From JALYYC01 sp039922495 (GTDB lineage: Bacteria; Chloroflexota; Dormibacteria; CF-121): DNA of 64,000 nt. The first letter of the stretch is position 1, and every line of letters starts with the position of its first letter. Below, one piece after another: positions 62,552 to 64,000 of this stretch. The translations under genes were made by a program, and so were the position numbers. Under the pieces are notes generated by a model. It saw only the letters and a program-made list of their open reading frames with translations. It did not search any database and had not been told where the DNA came from. The stretch covers positions 3,291-67,290 of the forward strand of contig JBDTEO010000037.1 of NCBI GenBank assembly GCA_039922495.1, written 5' to 3'.

Positions 62552-63730
62552 CTAGCCGCCAGGTCGTATAGCGCCGATAGTGGCGGCTCCTGAGGCCCCT
62601 TCGACGAACCACAGCCGACCGTCTGCCCCACGCGTCACCCACGTCGCGCCGGAGTTTGGACCCGGCGCGTGGTACCGAGCAGTTAGCCCGGTCGGTGTTA
62701 GCCGGAGCACGCTGCTGCCATCGACGTACCAGACATTCCCGTCGGGCCCGAAGACGAAGTGGAAGGCGTCCCAAAAGCCTAGGTTCAGCAGTGCCGCCAA
62801 GCCCGTGACATGGCCAGACGGCGTCGTGCGGCGCAGCGTGCCCGATGAGGTCATCCACCAGTGGTTGCCGTCGGGACCAATCACATATCCAGCGAAGGCG
62901 GGGCTGCCCTCGTCCATCTCGGTCACCTCACCGGCAGGAGTGGTTCGGACGACTTTGGAGGTGGGCGTGTAGCCGGGGAGTGCGCAGGGTGGCGCGGACT
63001 TGTAAGGAACGGCGATGCGGCTCCACAGGTTGCCATCAGCCCCAGCCTGGATGCCGATTGGTTGATCACCTCCGGGGACGGCGAACAAGGTGACCACCCC
63101 GGCGGTTGTGATGCGGCCAACGAATCCAGTTGGCATGACACTTTCACCGGCGACTTGCTGCACGTCGAACCACATCGCGCCGTCCGCGCCCACGACGATG
63201 TCGCGAGCTTGGGTATTGCGGCGCGGCGCCGACGCTGGGGTCGGCGGCAATGGCACCGCGAACTCGGCGATCTGCCCGGTGGAGGGCACGAGGCGCCCGA
63301 TCTTGGCGGTAGTGCTCTCGGTGAACCAGAGGTTGCCATCGGGACCGCCGGTGATCCCATCGAAGCCGCCGCCCGTCCCCAGCCGGTAGAGCGTGAACTT
63401 GCCGCTTGGCGTGATCCGGCCTACGACCTCCTGTAGGGCGTCGGATGTGCCGGTGAACCAGAGGTTGCCATCCGGTCCTGGGGCTAACTCCCCGATCCCG
63501 ATGAGTCCGGGAGCCTTGTATTCCGCGATGCCGGCAGTGACTGCAGCTGGCGTAGGGGATGTCGGGCGCGTCGACCCTGCTCCGCAGGCGGGACCCGCCT
63601 GGGCGGTCGGTGGCGCCGTCGCCCCTCCGCAGCTGGTGAGGGTCAGAGCAGCGAAGACGACCGGTACGGCGCGGCGACCACAAAGGGCCCATCCGGGTCT
63701 CGCTTCGGGTCGTTCTAGCCAACCCCGCAT
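62552..63730 (-). CDS. Lipoprotein with Vgb-like (virginiamycin B lyase-type) propeller
   Basis: The 392-residue protein has a lipoprotein signal with lipobox LTLTSC (Cys near residue 34) and a Pro/Thr/Ala linker. The rest (about 68-392) is a propeller of repeats such as ELAPGPDGNLWFTGTSD, GITGGPDGNLWFTESTT, VFGPDGNVWYVDGSS and TRGADGRLWFVEG, the pattern of Vgb/streptogramin-lyase-like proteins. Most such proteins are not true antibiotic lyases, and the catalytic His/Glu pair could not be assigned by eye. The genuine role may be binding or sensing at the surface. Confidence 0.82.
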   Translation of the reverse strand: MRGWLERPEARPGWALCGRRAVPVVFAALTLTSCGGATAPPTAQAGPACGAGSTRPTSPTPAAVTAGIAEYKAPGLIGIGELAPGPDGNLWFTGTSDALQEVVGRITPSGKFTLYRLGTGGGFDGITGGPDGNLWFTESTTAKIGRLVPSTGQIAEFAVPLPPTPASAPRRNTQARDIVVGADGAMWFDVQQVAGESVMPTGFVGRITTAGVVTLFAVPGGDQPIGIQAGADGNLWSRIAVPYKSAPPCALPGYTPTSKVVRTTPAGEVTEMDEGSPAFAGYVIGPDGNHWWMTSSGTLRRTTPSGHVTGLAALLNLGFWDAFHFVFGPDGNVWYVDGSSVLRLTPTGLTARYHAPGPNSGATWVTRGADGRLWFVEGASGAATIGAIRPGG

Positions 63731-63840
63731 GTAAGGATCATCGTAAAGCGTGCCTCGGATCCGTCAGGTCGGTCCCTGGCGCGGAAAGTGGACAGCGGTC
63801 AACGCCGATCGGGCTAAGCACCATTCCAGGACCAACTTCG

Positions 63841-63882
63841 ACCCGTCGGCTTGACGGCGATGGCTGGGGCGGTAGTGTCTGA
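63841..63882 (+). repeat. DGW module copy F, truncated
   Basis: The frame reads TRRLDGDGWGGSV and stops, so the core is lost after DGDGW exactly where the IS481-type end begins. It is the sixth copy in the same direction. The rest of 63731-63840 shows only an open frame leading into it. Confidence 0.5.
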
Positions 63883-64000
63883 GTTCAACACATAGTGGAC
63901 AGATGTCTCAAGACATGCTGGACACCTACCGAAAGGAGGTGCCGGGATGGGATTGGAGCGCTATGTGGTCGACGCGGTGCTCATCGAGAAACGCAGCCCG
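63873..64000 (+). mobile_element. IS481-family insertion sequence, left end (cut by window edge)
   Basis: TGTCTGAGTTCAACACATAG begins at 63876 and continues with GTGGACAGATGTC-like repeats, typical of IS481 terminal sequences. It is followed by a strong AAAGGAGGT site and the transposase start. The exact outer base (63873-63876) cannot be fixed without the right end. It appears to have inserted into DGW module copy F. Confidence 0.75.
63947..64000 (+). CDS. IS481-family transposase, N-terminus only
   Basis: ATG at 63947 follows GGAGGT by seven bases. The 18 visible codons read MGLERYVVDAVLIEKRSP, which matches the start of IS481 transposases that lead into a helix-turn-helix. The DDE domain is outside the window. 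Confidence 0.8.
   Translation, partial: MGLERYVVDAVLIEKRSP

Noticed and set aside
62552..63730. Streptogramin resistance gene (true Vgb lyase)
   Set aside because: The propeller repeats match, but the catalytic residues could not be assigned and the protein is a lipoprotein, unlike cytosolic Vgb.
57032..63882. Chromosomal integron with attC sites
   Set aside because: The spaced same-direction repeats suggested cassettes, and GTTAGGC occurs near 60581, but no inverted RYYYAAC/GTTRRRY pairs flank the genes and the repeats vary like coding sequence.

Overview
The window is about 64 kb of high-GC bacterial chromosome with many GTG/TTG starts, several -10 boxes placed so close to the start codon that the mRNA would be leaderless, and envelope genes without outer-membrane machinery. 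The many secreted proteins carrying PLL-type (DUF346-like) lectin propellers fit an uncultured Chloroflexota/Dormibacterota-like soil bacterium. That taxonomic placement is inference; no rRNA gene is present to settle it.

Layout. (1) 0-24 kb: the end of a family-2 glycosyltransferase, an Ig-like secreted protein, pyruvate phosphate dikinase, and a run of secreted proteins on the minus strand. Seven of these are built from the same six-unit PLL-like propeller joined to a different partner: a C39-like cysteine peptidase, a CAP/SCP domain, an uncharacterised beta-rich domain, a PQQ-type propeller, choice-of-anchor-D (ASH) repeats, an M23 peptidase plus FN3, and a GH18-like hydrolase. Two further PLL genes at 7.7-8.0 and 9.8-10.2 kb are broken by frameshifts. 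Two polytopic GT-C-like membrane proteins sit among them. (2) 24-30 kb: dTDP-rhamnose genes rfbD and rfbC, a nucleotide-sugar epimerase, glyQS and recO on the minus strand, then lhgO divergent from recO. (3) 30-49.4 kb: a surface-polysaccharide locus with three SAM methyltransferases, several GT2 and one GT4 glycosyltransferase, an NDP-sugar dehydrogenase, an epimerase, a Wzm/Wzt-type ABC exporter, rfbA, prs and glmU. (4) 49.4-57 kb: a Gmad2 lipoprotein, a two-gene MetE-like operon, a lytic transglycosylase, an orphan NarL-type response regulator whose start codon lies in a 14-bp perfect inverted repeat, an eighth PLL protein (GH3 hydrolase) and a solitary CpaF/TadA-type ATPase. (5) 57-64 kb: an accessory region with a Fic protein, a Vgb-like lipoprotein and unrecognised genes. 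Six copies of a short coding module (core DGWVNWSGLATLL) are spread through it, all in the same direction; the last is cut by an IS481-family element at the window edge.

How it may work together. The polysaccharide locus makes activated sugars (GlmU UDP-GlcNAc; RfbA/C/D dTDP-rhamnose branch, with RfbB not in view), builds and probably methylates a deoxyhexose-containing glycan, and exports it through Wzm/Wzt. The adjacent PLL proteins are secreted hydrolases and adhesins that share one lectin-like scaffold. PLL-family lectins are known to bind fucosylated and O-methylated sugars, so an attractive inference is that the propeller tethers these enzymes to the cell's own, or a neighbour's, methylated surface glycan.
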